A DNA stretch of 64,000 nt from Sulfurimonas indica (GTDB lineage Bacteria; Campylobacterota; Campylobacteria; Campylobacterales; Sulfurimonadaceae), in NCBI RefSeq assembly GCF_009192995.1, contig NZ_SDID01000004.1, positions 1 to 64,000 on the forward strand, given 5' to 3'. A program made the position numbers and the translations under genes. Positions 17,751 to 28,269 of this stretch are shown piece after piece (positions within the stretch are counted from its first letter, which is position 1; the number at the start of each line of letters is the position of its first letter). The notes beneath the pieces were generated by a model. The model made no database searches, was not told where the DNA came from, and saw only the letters and a program-made list of their open reading frames with translations.

Positions 17751-19679
17751 ATGGAAACATTATTATATATAGCACTTTTTGCACCACTTGTTAGTTCAAT
17801 GTTTTCTGCGTTGTTCACGACAACGCCAAAGAAAACATTTGTTGGTGTAATCGCTTCACTATTAATCTTTACTTCTTTTGTGAGCAGTAGTTTACTCTTA
17901 GCATTGATTGTAGTTAATGGAAGTGCACCTGTTCATGTTGAGATGATGACATGGATGGCGACTGGGGATTTATATATTCCTTTTGGGTTTATTGTTGATG
18001 AAGTATCAGTTACTATGATGATGGTTGTAACACTTGTTTCTACTATCGTTCATATCTACTCTATCGGTTACATGGATCATGACAAGGGCTTTAACAGATT
18101 CTTTGCATGGTTATCAGCATTCGTTTTCTCAATGATGGTTCTTGTTATGAGTGATAACTATGCTGGTCTTTTCATCGGTTGGGAAGGTGTTGGTCTTTGT
18201 TCTTGGGGGCTTATCGGATTCTGGTTCCACAAAGAGAGCGCTACTTGGGCAGCAAATGAAGCATTTATTATGAACCGTATCGCTGACCTTGGAATGTTGA
18301 TTGGTATCTTCTTAGTATATTGGAATACAGGTACACTTCAGTATGAAGGTGCATTTGAAGCATTTCAAACATTAGACACTGCTACACTAACTTGGATCGG
18401 TATCTTCTTGTTTATCGGTGCAATGGGTAAATCAGCACAGTTTCCACTCCATACGTGGCTTGCAGATGCGATGGAAGGTCCTACTCCTGTATCGGCTCTT
18501 ATTCACGCAGCAACAATGGTAACAGCGGGTGTATATCTTGTTATTCGTTCAAATGAGCTTTATAGCTTGATCCCTAATGTAGGTCTGTTCATCGCTTCGC
18601 TTGGTGCATTTGTTGCACTCTTTGCAGCATCGATGGCACTTGTTAACCGTGATATGAAACGTATCATCGCATACTCTACACTTTCACAGTTAGGATATAT
18701 GTTTGCAGCAGCTGGTCTTGGTGCATACTGGGTGGCACTTTTTCACCTTATGGCTCACGCATTCTTTAAAGCACTCTTATTCCTTGGTGCTGGTAACGTA
18801 ATGCACGCTATGCATGATGAACTTGATCCGTTTAAAATGGGTGGACTCAAGAAGGTAATGAAGTGGACTTGGATTATGATGACTATTGCTTCTTTAGCAT
18901 TAGCAGGAATCTTTCCATTTGCAGGTTTCTTCTCAAAAGATACAATCTTAGAAGCAGCATTTGCAGAGCATCACTTTGTGATTTACGGAGTACTTCTCTT
19001 TACTGCAGGTTTGACGGCATTCTATTCATTTAGACTTGTAGCACTCATCTTCCATGGTGAAGAGCGTTACAAAATCTTTGGTATTCATCCACATGAAGCA
19101 TATAGATTTATGCTTGTTGCGATGAGTCCGCTTTTAATTCTTGCAATGATTGCAGGTGTGCTTCAAGAGCCGTTCTTCCATATGATTGAAGAGATTTTAT
19201 CAGCACATGAGTATCATATCCATTCACATACTACACTTTGGATTATGTTAGTTGGAACACAGGTATTCGTTGCTTTAGCGATTCTTTATGCATATAAAAA
19301 ATATGCAAACGCATTTATTAAAGTACCAGATGGTACAAGTGCGATTGAAAACTCATTTGCATATAAACTTTTATACAATCAGTACTATATTCCTTATTTC
19401 TATGAAGAGTATCTTGTAAAACCATATAAAGAGATCTCTGATATGTTCTGGAATAAAGTCGATATGAAAATTGTTGATGCAAGTGTTGATGGAATTGCAG
19501 GTATCATCTATGGTACTGGTGAAAAAACAAGAGCAATGCAGAGTGGTAACCTCTCTACAATGTTAAAATGGATGGTAGTTGGTCTTGTGGTACTACTTTC
19601 ATTAGCTGTAGTTTTTGGACTTGCAGCAAGATATTCTGATAGTATCACGGTGATATTATCAGGTTTAGGAGTTATGTAA
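17751..19679 (+). CDS. nuoL: NADH-quinone oxidoreductase subunit L
   Basis: A 642-residue antiporter-like subunit at the distal end of the membrane arm. Conserved blocks are NYAGLFIGWEGVGLCSWGL, with the key Glu of helix 5, and PLHTWLADAMEGPTPVSALI with lysine-containing helices after it. The C-terminal third includes the segment that forms the long lateral helix and a final membrane anchor. The length fits a full NuoL. It starts 3 bases after nuoK and abuts nuoM with no gap. Confidence 0.97.
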   Translation: METLLYIALFAPLVSSMFSALFTTTPKKTFVGVIASLLIFTSFVSSSLLLALIVVNGSAPVHVEMMTWMATGDLYIPFGFIVDEVSVTMMMVVTLVSTIVHIYSIGYMDHDKGFNRFFAWLSAFVFSMMVLVMSDNYAGLFIGWEGVGLCSWGLIGFWFHKESATWAANEAFIMNRIADLGMLIGIFLVYWNTGTLQYEGAFEAFQTLDTATLTWIGIFLFIGAMGKSAQFPLHTWLADAMEGPTPVSALIHAATMVTAGVYLVIRSNELYSLIPNVGLFIASLGAFVALFAASMALVNRDMKRIIAYSTLSQLGYMFAAAGLGAYWVALFHLMAHAFFKALLFLGAGNVMHAMHDELDPFKMGGLKKVMKWTWIMMTIASLALAGIFPFAGFFSKDTILEAAFAEHHFVIYGVLLFTAGLTAFYSFRLVALIFHGEERYKIFGIHPHEAYRFMLVAMSPLLILAMIAGVLQEPFFHMIEEILSAHEYHIHSHTTLWIMLVGTQVFVALAILYAYKKYANAFIKVPDGTSAIENSFAYKLLYNQYYIPYFYEEYLVKPYKEISDMFWNKVDMKIVDASVDGIAGIIYGTGEKTRAMQSGNLSTMLKWMVVGLVVLLSLAVVFGLAARYSDSITVILSGLGVM

Positions 19680-21242
19680 ATGTTAGATCATATTTTATCG
19701 ATTTTAATCTTCTTTCCAGCAATTGCAGCTGTGTTTGGTTTTATGATTCAAAAAGATAGTATTCGTGCCTACGGTATTAGTGTGGCAGCTATCGAGTTTG
19801 GATTGTCACTGTGGTTATGGTTTGCATTTGATGGAAATGTGTCTGGAATGCAGTTTATGGAGAACCTACCGTTAGTACCGTCTTTTGGTATTAACTACAT
19901 CTTAGGTGTAGATGGAATTTCTCTATTTATTATTGTACTTGCAGCATTCTTTACGATGATAGGTATAGCATCACTTACTGAAACTCCTAATGAAAAGAAT
20001 ATGATTATCACGCTTCTGTTCTTACAAATGACGATGGTAGGTGTATTTGCTGCATTAGATGCGATTGTATTTTATGTGTTTTGGGAGCTTTCTCTTGTTC
20101 CAATGCTTTATATTATTGGTGCATGGGGTGGACCACTTCGTATATATGCGTCGATTAAGTTCTTCCTCTATACATTTGCAGGTTCACTTGTAATGCTTGT
20201 TGGTATGCTTTTTATGGCATACTTTTTCTACCAAGCAACAGGTGTATGGTCTTTTGCACTGCTTGATTGGTATAGACTGATTTTACCGGAAACGTTCCAA
20301 CTATGGCTATTCGCAGCCTTCTTTATCGGTTTTGCTATCAAGGTTCCAATGTTTCCATTCCATACATGGTTACCGTATGCGCATGGTCAAGCACCGACTA
20401 TAGGTTCTGTGATACTTGCGGCAATTCTACTTAAAATGGGTACATATGCATTTATCCGTTTTTCATTGCCACTATTCCCAGATGCATCGGCAGCGTTTAT
20501 GGTTCCAATCGCTGTAATCGCGATCATTATGATCATCTATACTGCGATGGTTGCATACGCGCAAAAAGATGTGAAGCAGGTTGTTGCTTATTCATCAATC
20601 TCACACATGGGTGTTATCATCCTTGGTACGTTTGCACTTAATGTTGAAGGTATTACAGGTTCAATCTTTTTAATGATTGCTCACGGTGTTGTATCTGGGG
20701 CTCTGTTCTTACTTGTAGGTGTTATCTATGATAGACGTCATACAAAACTTATGAGTGAATTTGGTGGGCTTGCACATGTTATGCCGAGATATGCAACTAT
20801 CTTTGGTATCATGTTAATGGCTTCAGTTGGTATGCCACTTACAATTAACTTTGTTGGTGAGTTCTTATCACTTTTAGGATTCTATCAACAATCTCATATC
20901 TTGACACTGTTAGCTGGAACTGCGATTATCGTTGGTGCTATTTATATGTTGTCAGCATACAAAAAAATGTTCTTTGGTGATGTTACAAAAGAGGAGAATA
21001 GAAATCTTCCTGATATAAACAAAAGAGAGTTGGTAGCACTTATTCCTCTTTCAATAATTACGATCTGGTTAGGTATCTATCCTAAACCAATTTTAGAGCC
21101 TATCAACAACTCTGTTGAGGCAGTTGTACAGTTAATGCATAATAAAGCACAGACAGAGTTGGCAAAAGAGAGAATTCCTAATCTGGTTAAAGAGAGAGTT
21201 CTAGTTATCAAAAAAACTGTTATTGAAGAGGAGGTGCACTAA
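19680..21242 (+). CDS. nuoM: NADH-quinone oxidoreductase subunit M
   Basis: A 520-residue antiporter-like subunit and the second proton channel. Visible blocks are YVFWELSLVPMLYIIGAWGG, with its helix-5 Glu, and VPMFPFHTWLPYAHGQAPT. The ATG follows the nuoL stop directly. A hydrophilic C-terminal extension of about 40 residues (ERIPNLVKERVLVIKKTV) goes beyond the last helix and is longer than in many NuoM proteins. Confidence 0.97.
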   Translation: MLDHILSILIFFPAIAAVFGFMIQKDSIRAYGISVAAIEFGLSLWLWFAFDGNVSGMQFMENLPLVPSFGINYILGVDGISLFIIVLAAFFTMIGIASLTETPNEKNMIITLLFLQMTMVGVFAALDAIVFYVFWELSLVPMLYIIGAWGGPLRIYASIKFFLYTFAGSLVMLVGMLFMAYFFYQATGVWSFALLDWYRLILPETFQLWLFAAFFIGFAIKVPMFPFHTWLPYAHGQAPTIGSVILAAILLKMGTYAFIRFSLPLFPDASAAFMVPIAVIAIIMIIYTAMVAYAQKDVKQVVAYSSISHMGVIILGTFALNVEGITGSIFLMIAHGVVSGALFLLVGVIYDRRHTKLMSEFGGLAHVMPRYATIFGIMLMASVGMPLTINFVGEFLSLLGFYQQSHILTLLAGTAIIVGAIYMLSAYKKMFFGDVTKEENRNLPDINKRELVALIPLSIITIWLGIYPKPILEPINNSVEAVVQLMHNKAQTELAKERIPNLVKERVLVIKKTVIEEEVH

Positions 21243-22750
21243 TGTTGTCGCCAATCAATGTTTCAATGGAGTCATTAAACTTAATGACTCTTGCACCAAT
21301 GCTTATACCGGTAGTTGGCGCACTGTTAATTCTAGTAATAGATATTATTAAAGGCGGTCTGCATAAATCATTGTATGTAGTGCTTAGCCTTCTGTTTTTG
21401 GCAATGGATTTTGTTGCTGTAGCAGATTCTAGTGGTGTCTTTATGGCAAATGGTACAACACTTGGTCTTTTTGATGTAATGCTGATAGATGGACTTGCTA
21501 TTCTTGCACAGTTTATTATTGTCGGTGCATCAATGCTATTTATTCCACTTGCAATGACACACAAGCGTTTTCATGAGTTTTCATACCCTGAGTTCTTCGC
21601 ACTCTTTTTGTTTATGATTGCAGGTTTTCAGTTTATGGTTGCTACTGATAACCTTATCTTAGTGTTTGTAGGTCTAGAGACTTCTTCTTTAGCACTTTAT
21701 ACACTGATAGCTATGCATAACCGTGACAAATCTTTCGAAGCAGCTGTGAAGTACTTTACTATGGGTGCATTGGCAGCAGGTTTCTTTAGTTTTGGTGCAA
21801 TGGTATTTTATGCGCTTACTGGTTCTGTTGAGATTAACAAAATCGCACTTGTTCTTGCTGCAAACGGATATGCTGACATGGGTTTTGTGCTAATCGGTGT
21901 GGCATTTTTCTTAGCTGCATTTGGTTTTAAACTTTCACTTATTCCGTTCCATACATGGGCACCGGATGTTTATGAAGGAAGTTCGGCTGCAATGGCTGGA
22001 TATATGTCAATCGTTCCAAAAATCGCTGCTTTTGTTGTTGCTATGAGATTCTTTGAATTCTTAGTGCATAGTGGTATTGTATGGCTTGATGTAGTACTTT
22101 ACATTGTTGTAGTTATAACGATGACGGCTTCAAATATGTGGGCACTTGTTCAAACTGATGTGAAGCGTATGCTTGCATACTCTTCTATCTCTCATGCAGG
22201 TTTTGTAATGGCTGCAATCCTCATCGGAACGACACAGGCAAATGCTGCGCTGTTCTTGTATTGGATTTTATTTAGTTTTACCAATCTTGGATCATTCTCT
22301 ATGCTTTGGGTGTCAAGACAGAAACATCTTCCAGATTATCAGAGTTCAGACCACTCATACAATAAGTTTGCAGGTATGATTAAAACTGCACCGATTGCAT
22401 CTGTGATTATGGCACTGTTTATGTTGAGTCTTGCAGGTTTACCACCATTTGCACTTTTTTGGGGTAAACTCTATATGATATCTTCAGCAGTTACAGGCGG
22501 TTATACAATTCTTGCACTAATCATGGCACTTAACTCTGCAATTGCAGGTTACTATTACTTAAAACTGATCGTTTATATGTTTATGAAAGAGCCGGTTCAA
22601 GGGAATGATGGTCATGTATATGTTGCAAATGCAACGTTGGCACTAAAAACCATTATCGGTATAGCAGCGATAGGAACTATATTTGCTTTTGTAGCGATAA
22701 ATCCAATTTTAGAATTTGTTACAGCATTTGTATACAACAGTGGATATTAA
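21242..22750 (+). CDS. nuoN: NADH-quinone oxidoreductase subunit N
   Basis: A 502-residue antiporter-like subunit and the third proton channel. Blocks include LVFVGLETSSLALYTLIA, with the helix-5 Glu, and LSLIPFHTWAPDVYEGSS. It overlaps nuoM by one base (TAATG). It is the last complex I gene here; pflA follows after 34 bases without a visible terminator. Confidence 0.97.
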   Translation: MLSPINVSMESLNLMTLAPMLIPVVGALLILVIDIIKGGLHKSLYVVLSLLFLAMDFVAVADSSGVFMANGTTLGLFDVMLIDGLAILAQFIIVGASMLFIPLAMTHKRFHEFSYPEFFALFLFMIAGFQFMVATDNLILVFVGLETSSLALYTLIAMHNRDKSFEAAVKYFTMGALAAGFFSFGAMVFYALTGSVEINKIALVLAANGYADMGFVLIGVAFFLAAFGFKLSLIPFHTWAPDVYEGSSAAMAGYMSIVPKIAAFVVAMRFFEFLVHSGIVWLDVVLYIVVVITMTASNMWALVQTDVKRMLAYSSISHAGFVMAAILIGTTQANAALFLYWILFSFTNLGSFSMLWVSRQKHLPDYQSSDHSYNKFAGMIKTAPIASVIMALFMLSLAGLPPFALFWGKLYMISSAVTGGYTILALIMALNSAIAGYYYLKLIVYMFMKEPVQGNDGHVYVANATLALKTIIGIAAIGTIFAFVAINPILEFVTAFVYNSGY

Positions 22751-22784
22751 ATAGACCTAGCTTATTTTTAAAGGAGAAGAGCAA

Positions 22785-25136
22785 TTGTTCAAACATATAC
22801 TCTTAGCCTTTATAGCACTACAGTCTTTTGCATTGGAGATATCAATCGATAGTGCAAAAGACAACTTTACAAAATACTCCATACTCTATATCACAAATAA
22901 AGAAAATTTTGTCTGTCATGAATTAAAAGATGATTTCTCTGTTACAAAAGAGATTATCTGTGCATTTTCAAAAAAACCTCTAAATGATATTGAAAATTTA
23001 CAAAACGATTTTTTTCAAGTGAAAAGTTTTCAAAAAAAAGATACCTATTTCATTTCAATAAAACCTTTTCACAAGATGAAACTCTATGCGGAAATCTTTG
23101 ATCTGACAGAGGATGACACTGTATTCTCAGCTGATGTTAGTATTGCAAATCGATGGAGTATCATTGGGTATAAAGAGAAGCTTCCCTTGATAAAAAGTGA
23201 AGAGAAGTCAACTTTGGCAATTAACTTTCCATTTTATTTGGATAAAGATAAGCTTCCCTATGTAGGAAGCCTTGATTTAGAAGGAAATCCGGTACATATT
23301 AAAAAAGTAGAAGATGTGACAGAGTATCTTAAAGTCAAAAAGTATTTTGCCACAAAGCGTTATGATGATGCTTTGGATATGATTGATGATATTTTATTAT
23401 CTTATCCAAATACCCTTTTTAAATCAGAACTCATTTATTACAAAATAAAAATCTATAACAAAATAAAAGATTATGAAAATGTCATCAGTAATGCAAAAGA
23501 GTTTTTGCGAGAGTACTCTTCAGATGAAAATGTCCCTGAAATACTTTCATTAATGGCAAAGGCTTATGCGCAAATCGGACAAAATACAGACGCGGATTAT
23601 TTCTTTGACAGACTCTTTAGTGAGCATAAAGGAAATATATTTGCAGAGTGGGGCTATATCTATAAAGGGGAGATGCTTGAAGCATCGGGTGGAAACACTG
23701 AAGCGATCAAGTACTATAAAAAAGCACTCTATAAGACAAAAGATTTAGAAGTGGCTGCTGCTGCAGCATATCATCTAACAGAGATACTCATGGCACATTC
23801 ACCGAAGAAAGCTGCGAAGTATGCACTCAAAATTATTGCTGCTAAACCAGACTATTTTATGCAAGACCTAAAAATGTCACAAAAGATAATGAACAGACTT
23901 GCCGAAGCAGAAGAGTATAAAGCAGCAGCAGCTATTGCAGAGGCGATGCTCCAAAGTATGGGCCCTACTTATGATGAGTATGAAGAACTTCTTAAAAACA
24001 GAGCACTTTGGCTTGCAAAAACGAAAGATAAAGAGCGTGCTATTAAAGCTTTAAATGATTATATGAAAAAATTTCCAGATGGAGACTATTTTGATGTCAT
24101 TCAAACTGCAAAAGATGGACTCTTCTTTGATGATAGTGATACAAATGCAAGTAAGAAGTTGGCTGAGTATGATAAACTCATAGAAGAGTATGCCGGAGAC
24201 GATATAGCTCAGCGTGCTCTGTATGAAAAAGCAAAACTGCTTTTAGAAGAGAAAGATTATGAAGCAGTTCTTAATTTAAAAGATTCATTAGAAGAGTTAC
24301 AAGAGAAGTATACTGATGTGGAAGATATCATCAAGCAAGCTGCTGTAGGATTGATGGAAGTGTCACTCAAGCAGCAGAACTGTAAAAATGTTTTGGTCAT
24401 TGCCAATGATTATAATATTACACTCTCAAATAGTTGGGATGATGGAATTTACACATGTGCAATGAAAGGCGGTGACTTCCAGCTTTCAAAATCAATCGCA
24501 TCGAAGAATCTTAACTCCAAAAATATAGATTTCAGAAAAAAATGGCTTTATCGATATGTCAAGATTGATTTTGAGACAGGAAACTATAGTGAGGCGGTAG
24601 ATGTCGCAAAAGATTTGATCGCTCTCATTGACAATGCAAAAGAGTCACCATATAAAGAGATATACAGATACCTTTTTGATGCTTATGAGCGCTTGGGACA
24701 AAAAGAAAATATGATCGATGCTATGGCAAAGATAGAAGAGGTATTTGGCTTTGATTATAAAGATATAGATAGATATGTTGCTATGGTCAGCTTGGGAAGT
24801 GAGCTCAAAGATGACAATATGATTATAAAATATGCATCAAAAGTCATGGATATCCAAAATCGCTCTCAAGCTCACGCACAGACACCATATATAGAGTTTG
24901 CCTTATACAGTGCATATATGAATAAAAATGAATTTAATAAAGCATATAAGGTCATAGCATCACTTAATAGCGTTAATCTCACTAATAAACAAAGAGCAAG
25001 ACAAAAGTATCTGCTTGGAATGGTGCTGAGTAAATTGTGGAGAGATGAAGATGCTACAAAAGCATACAGCGAAGCGATAGAAGCTGATCCAAACTCTGCA
25101 TGGGCAAAGCTTGCAAAATCAGCTTTAGAGATTTAA
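22785..25136 (+). CDS. pflA: PflA-type flagellar motor protein with TPR repeats, 783 aa
   Basis: TTG start with AAGGAG (22771-22776) 8 bases upstream. A signal peptide, [16 protein letters not shown], directs it to the periplasm. Residues 20-170 form a beta-rich domain; from about 180 to the end the chain is helical with many tetratricopeptide-like repeats ([39 protein letters not shown]). Length and position directly after nuoN match, from memory, Campylobacter pflA (about 788 residues), whose product is a structural part of the large periplasmic disks of the flagellar motor and is needed for rotation. The identification rests on length, architecture and synteny. It may be co-transcribed with nuo. 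Confidence 0.85.
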   Translation: MFKHILLAFIALQSFALEISIDSAKDNFTKYSILYITNKENFVCHELKDDFSVTKEIICAFSKKPLNDIENLQNDFFQVKSFQKKDTYFISIKPFHKMKLYAEIFDLTEDDTVFSADVSIANRWSIIGYKEKLPLIKSEEKSTLAINFPFYLDKDKLPYVGSLDLEGNPVHIKKVEDVTEYLKVKKYFATKRYDDALDMIDDILLSYPNTLFKSELIYYKIKIYNKIKDYENVISNAKEFLREYSSDENVPEILSLMAKAYAQIGQNTDADYFFDRLFSEHKGNIFAEWGYIYKGEMLEASGGNTEAIKYYKKALYKTKDLEVAAAAAYHLTEILMAHSPKKAAKYALKIIAAKPDYFMQDLKMSQKIMNRLAEAEEYKAAAAIAEAMLQSMGPTYDEYEELLKNRALWLAKTKDKERAIKALNDYMKKFPDGDYFDVIQTAKDGLFFDDSDTNASKKLAEYDKLIEEYAGDDIAQRALYEKAKLLLEEKDYEAVLNLKDSLEELQEKYTDVEDIIKQAAVGLMEVSLKQQNCKNVLVIANDYNITLSNSWDDGIYTCAMKGGDFQLSKSIASKNLNSKNIDFRKKWLYRYVKIDFETGNYSEAVDVAKDLIALIDNAKESPYKEIYRYLFDAYERLGQKENMIDAMAKIEEVFGFDYKDIDRYVAMVSLGSELKDDNMIIKYASKVMDIQNRSQAHAQTPYIEFALYSAYMNKNEFNKAYKVIASLNSVNLTNKQRARQKYLLGMVLSKLWRDEDATKAYSEAIEADPNSAWAKLAKSALEI

Positions 25137-25906
25137 AGTTCTAAACAGTCACTGATACTGTAAAGGCCTGCATCTTTGTCTGCAAGCCATTTTCCAGCAC
25201 GAAGTGCACCTTTTGAGAATGTGTTGCGTGAGGTTGCAGTATGGTTGAGTTCAATGAACTCTCCATCATTATAAAAACCTACAGTATGACGACCAACAAT
25301 ATCTCCACCACGAAGAGCCATAACTGCTATCTCATCTTTTGTTCTCTCACCAATGTTGCCATCACGACCACTTACACGAACTTTATCGATGTCAAGTCCA
25401 CGTCCTCGTGCAGCTGATTCGCTGAGGGTGAGTGCCGTACCACTTGGTGCATCTTTTTTATGTCTGTGATGCATCTCTACGATTTCAATATCAAAGCCTT
25501 CTAAAGCTGCAGAGGCTTGATATACCAGTCTGTTTAAGAGTGCAACTCCTAAAGACATATTTGTAGCATAAAGTACAGGCATAAGCTCACTTGCCTGCTT
25601 TAAGAGGTTCAGTTGATGCGTATTGAGCCCTGTAGTTCCGATAACTAATGGTTTAGGAGTCTTTATCGCCTCTTCTAAGAGTAGTTCACAGGCTTCAGGA
25701 AGTGAAAAATCAACAATGATATCACTTGCACTTAAAAATGCATGCATATCAGATGTAACAAGCACGGAAGGATCGATTTGAAAATCGAGAGAGTTTCTAA
25801 CATAGACACTGCTTAGACTCATACCCTCAGTAGCTTTTAAATCTTCAATAAGCAGTTTTCCAACACGACCGCTTGCCCCAAATACACCTACTTTAATACT
25901 TGCCAT
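25133..25906 (-). CDS. dapB: 4-hydroxy-tetrahydrodipicolinate reductase
   Basis: A 257-residue enzyme of the lysine/diaminopimelate pathway that reduces the dipicolinate precursor with NAD(P)H. The N-terminus has the nucleotide-binding [11 protein letters not shown], and the catalytic block [16 protein letters not shown] lies at 144-159. The end overlaps pflA by 4 bases in convergent orientation with no terminator between. It is the last gene of a minus-strand operon after trxA, a thioredoxin-fold gene and trxB, 9 bases from trxB. Confidence 0.96.
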   Translation of the reverse strand: MASIKVGVFGASGRVGKLLIEDLKATEGMSLSSVYVRNSLDFQIDPSVLVTSDMHAFLSASDIIVDFSLPEACELLLEEAIKTPKPLVIGTTGLNTHQLNLLKQASELMPVLYATNMSLGVALLNRLVYQASAALEGFDIEIVEMHHRHKKDAPSGTALTLSESAARGRGLDIDKVRVSGRDGNIGERTKDEIAVMALRGGDIVGRHTVGFYNDGEFIELNHTATSRNTFSKGALRAGKWLADKDAGLYSISDCLEL

Positions 25907-25915
25907 TTTTTTCCT

Positions 25916-26866
25916 TTAGTTTAATAATTCGTCAACATAACTAATTGCAGCAATACCTGCAACCGCACCGTCACCTGCAGCACTGACAACTTGTTTTGGT
26001 GCTTCAATACGCATATCACCTGCAGCAAAGAGACCAGGTATTGATGTTTTCATACTTAAATCAACGATAACCTGTCCTTGTTCATTTACATCACATAAAA
26101 ATGTACCATCATTTTGGATGAGTGTTTGGTTATTTACATCGTTACCGACAAAAGTAAAGACGCCAGGGACTTCGATATCACGAATATTTCCTTCTTTGTC
26201 TTTGACTTTAATGCCTGTTACACCCATTGCATCTCCATAAACTTCCTCGGGAGTAGAGTTAAGAATGAGCTCAATTTTCTCATTGCCTTCTACACGTTTT
26301 ACCGTATTTGGTGCTGCTCTGAAGGTATCACGTCTGTGGATAAGATAAACTTTTGAACAAATCTTTGCTAGGTAAAGTGCTTCTTCAAGTGCAGTGTCAC
26401 CGCCACCGATAACAGCTACCTCCTTGTCTTTATAAAAAAATCCGTCACATGTCGCACAGGTACTTACACCTTTTCCGAAAAACTCATCTTCTCCTTTAAA
26501 TCCTGCACGGCGTGGCGATGAACCGGTACATACAATTACAGAGCGTGAATGTGTAATACTCTCATCGCTCATAATAACAGAGAAAATATCTCCATCTTTT
26601 CTAATTTGTTTGACTTCAACCATTTCGTGTTTAAGTCCAAATTTTTGGCACTGCTCGGGCCATGGCATCATTAGGTCCATCCCTGTGATATCACCTGTGA
26701 CTCCAGGATAGTTTTCTATCTCTGAACTTTGCGTGATTTGTCCGCCTGGCATACCTTTTTCAAACATTGTTACATTCTCAAGTCCACCACGAGTTGTATA
26801 AAGCCCTGCAGTAAGTCCGGCAGGACCTCCGCCAACGATTGCACAATCTAAAATATTTTTGCTCAT
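25916..26866 (-). CDS. trxB: thioredoxin-disulfide reductase
   Basis: A 316-residue flavoprotein that reduces thioredoxin with NADPH. It has the FAD motif VGGGPAGLTAG (11-21), the redox-active CATC (C137, C140) in STCATCDGFFYKD, the NADPH motif IGGGDTALEEA and the C-terminal FAD block FAAGDMR. It overlaps the upstream thioredoxin-fold gene by four bases. The operon also holds trxA, so reductase and substrate are made together. Confidence 0.97.
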   Translation of the reverse strand: MSKNILDCAIVGGGPAGLTAGLYTTRGGLENVTMFEKGMPGGQITQSSEIENYPGVTGDITGMDLMMPWPEQCQKFGLKHEMVEVKQIRKDGDIFSVIMSDESITHSRSVIVCTGSSPRRAGFKGEDEFFGKGVSTCATCDGFFYKDKEVAVIGGGDTALEEALYLAKICSKVYLIHRRDTFRAAPNTVKRVEGNEKIELILNSTPEEVYGDAMGVTGIKVKDKEGNIRDIEVPGVFTFVGNDVNNQTLIQNDGTFLCDVNEQGQVIVDLSMKTSIPGLFAAGDMRIEAPKQVVSAAGDGAVAGIAAISYVDELLN

Positions 26867-27351
26867 AATTTTTTCACCTCTTTGCTTAATTCATCTAAAT
26901 TATCAAGTTTACGTATCATACTATCTTGTTTATAAAGAGACTCTTTGATTCTTTTTATAAAGAAAATGGAAGGGACTTCATAAATATTAAATCGCTGAAT
27001 GAATTTAAGCGATGTATTTGTCCCAGAACGTAAAAAAGTTGTTGTTTTTGAGTTTGCACTTATCTGATTGTAGTAGTCAATAGCAAGAATAGGGTTGTTT
27101 AAATCCAATTTTACCAACTTTTCTATACTCCCTTTTGTACGAGAGGAGTAAAAGACTACGATGTAGGTCTCTTCTTTTGGTGTGAAGATATCACTCTTCT
27201 CATAAAAAGCCCACTCTTTGAAATCGATAAATTTATATTCAGAAAATTTGTAATTGAAGTAAGCAAAAGCGCCGGCTATCATAGCGGCACCAAAGAAAGA
27301 GGCTAAAAGTGTGGAGAGAGAGAAGAGGCTTTTGCCTCCTTTTCTTGCCAC
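26863..27351 (-). CDS. membrane-anchored thioredoxin-fold protein lacking CxxC, 162 aa
   Basis: GTG start, with AAGG about 9 bases upstream. Residues 12-31 form one membrane helix (STLLASFFGAAMIAGAFAYF); the rest should face the periplasm. The soluble part looks like a thioredoxin fold: a strand YIVVFYSS where the active site should begin, and YEVPSIFFIKR, which matches the cis-proline loop and following strand. No cysteine is present, so the CxxC is lost (FYSSRTKGS in its place). It lies between trxA and trxB and overlaps trxB, so a binding or scaffold role linked to thiol chemistry is possible, but this is inference. Confidence 0.75.
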   Translation of the reverse strand: MARKGGKSLFSLSTLLASFFGAAMIAGAFAYFNYKFSEYKFIDFKEWAFYEKSDIFTPKEETYIVVFYSSRTKGSIEKLVKLDLNNPILAIDYYNQISANSKTTTFLRSGTNTSLKFIQRFNIYEVPSIFFIKRIKESLYKQDSMIRKLDNLDELSKEVKKL

Positions 27352-27368
27352 CTTTTAATACCTTAAAA

Positions 27369-27689
27369 TTACGCTAAAAGATCGTTGAGTTTTTGAGCGA
27401 ATGCATCTTTAGAAGCTGCACCAACCATTTGGTCTACTAACTCACCGTTTTTGAAGAACATTACTGTTGGAATAGAGCGGATACCAAATTTTACAGCAAT
27501 CTCTTGCTCTTCATCAGTATTTACTTTACAGATTTTTGCTTTTCCATCATAATCTTCAGCTAACTCTTCGATAACTGGAGCAATCATACGACAAGGACCA
27601 CACCATGGAGCCCAAAAGTCTACTAGTGCTACACCTTCTGCAAGTGTTGCTTCAAAGTTATCAGCAGTTAATTCAATATATTTACCCAT
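27369..27689 (-). CDS. trxA: thioredoxin
   Basis: A 106-residue cytoplasmic thioredoxin with the classic active site WAPWCGPC (C30, C33) and the cis-proline segment [14 protein letters not shown]. The start at 27689 ([10 protein letters not shown]) is preferred to an upstream in-frame ATG because AAAGGAAA lies 6 bases before it and it gives the normal family length. It is the first gene of the trxA-trxB-dapB operon. Confidence 0.97.
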   Translation of the reverse strand: MGKYIELTADNFEATLAEGVALVDFWAPWCGPCRMIAPVIEELAEDYDGKAKICKVNTDEEQEIAVKFGIRSIPTVMFFKNGELVDQMVGAASKDAFAQKLNDLLA

Positions 27690-27722
27690 TAGGATTTCCT
27701 TTTTACATTTATTGTTTGAAGT

Positions 27723-27728
27723 ATTATA
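27723..27728 (-). promoter_or_regulatory. trxA operon promoter, -10 box
   Basis: On the minus strand this reads TATAAT, 33 bases upstream of the trxA start. It lies in the 127-base divergent region shared with the haemoglobin gene. Confidence 0.6.
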
Positions 27729-27778
27729 CAAGTGATATTATTAATTATAACTTTAAATATACTTATAGAAATTATTTG

Positions 27779-27784
27779 TATAAT
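27779..27784 (+). promoter_or_regulatory. truncated haemoglobin gene promoter, -10 box
   Basis: TATAAT on the plus strand, 32 bases before the haemoglobin ATG and divergent from the trxA promoter. A GAAGGGAAG ribosome binding site follows at 27802-27810. Confidence 0.6.
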
Positions 27785-27816
27785 TCTGTCAAATTAATAC
27801 GTGAAGGGAAGCAATT

Positions 27817-28269
27817 ATGGAATTAAAAATTACAGATGGCAAACTTGGAGTTCGCCCTCCAGTTGCCAAACCACATCCCGGTTTTTTCTATGAAGTTGGT
27901 GAAGAGAGATTTCGTAAACTTGTTAATGATCATTACGATTCTATAAAAACAAGCGATATTGCATTTTTGTTTCCTGTCTTTGATGATGATGACTTTGCAG
28001 AAGCACAAAAGCATGCAGCAGATTTTTTGATAGAGATCTCCGGTGGACCTGACTACTTTACACAAACCCGTGGTGAACATCAGATGGTAGGGCGTCATGC
28101 ACCGTTTCGTATTGACGAAAAAGCAAGACGTACATGGTTGGAACTCTATCAACCGCTTTTGATGGAGCTAGAAAATGAGGGGATTACGCAAGAGTATATA
28201 GAGTCCTTTTGGAACTATCTGGACCTGTTTTCTATTTGGGTTATCAATACACCTATACTAGAGAGTTAA
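27817..28269 (+). CDS. truncated haemoglobin (globin), 150 aa
   Basis: The sequence fits the truncated (2-over-2) globin family, small haem proteins that handle O2 or NO. Residues 24-147 cover the fold. EISGGPDYFTQTRGEH matches the E-F region, and H94 in MVGRHAPFRID is the expected proximal haem ligand, followed by RTWLELY of the G helix. Y40 is near the B10 distal position. A proline-rich extension of about 20 residues (GVRPPVAKPHPGFF) precedes the fold. It is probably cytoplasmic. The assignment to group II or III is uncertain. The 3' end overlaps hisJ by 12 bases in convergent orientation. Confidence 0.85.
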   Translation: MELKITDGKLGVRPPVAKPHPGFFYEVGEERFRKLVNDHYDSIKTSDIAFLFPVFDDDDFAEAQKHAADFLIEISGGPDYFTQTRGEHQMVGRHAPFRIDEKARRTWLELYQPLLMELENEGITQEYIESFWNYLDLFSIWVINTPILES

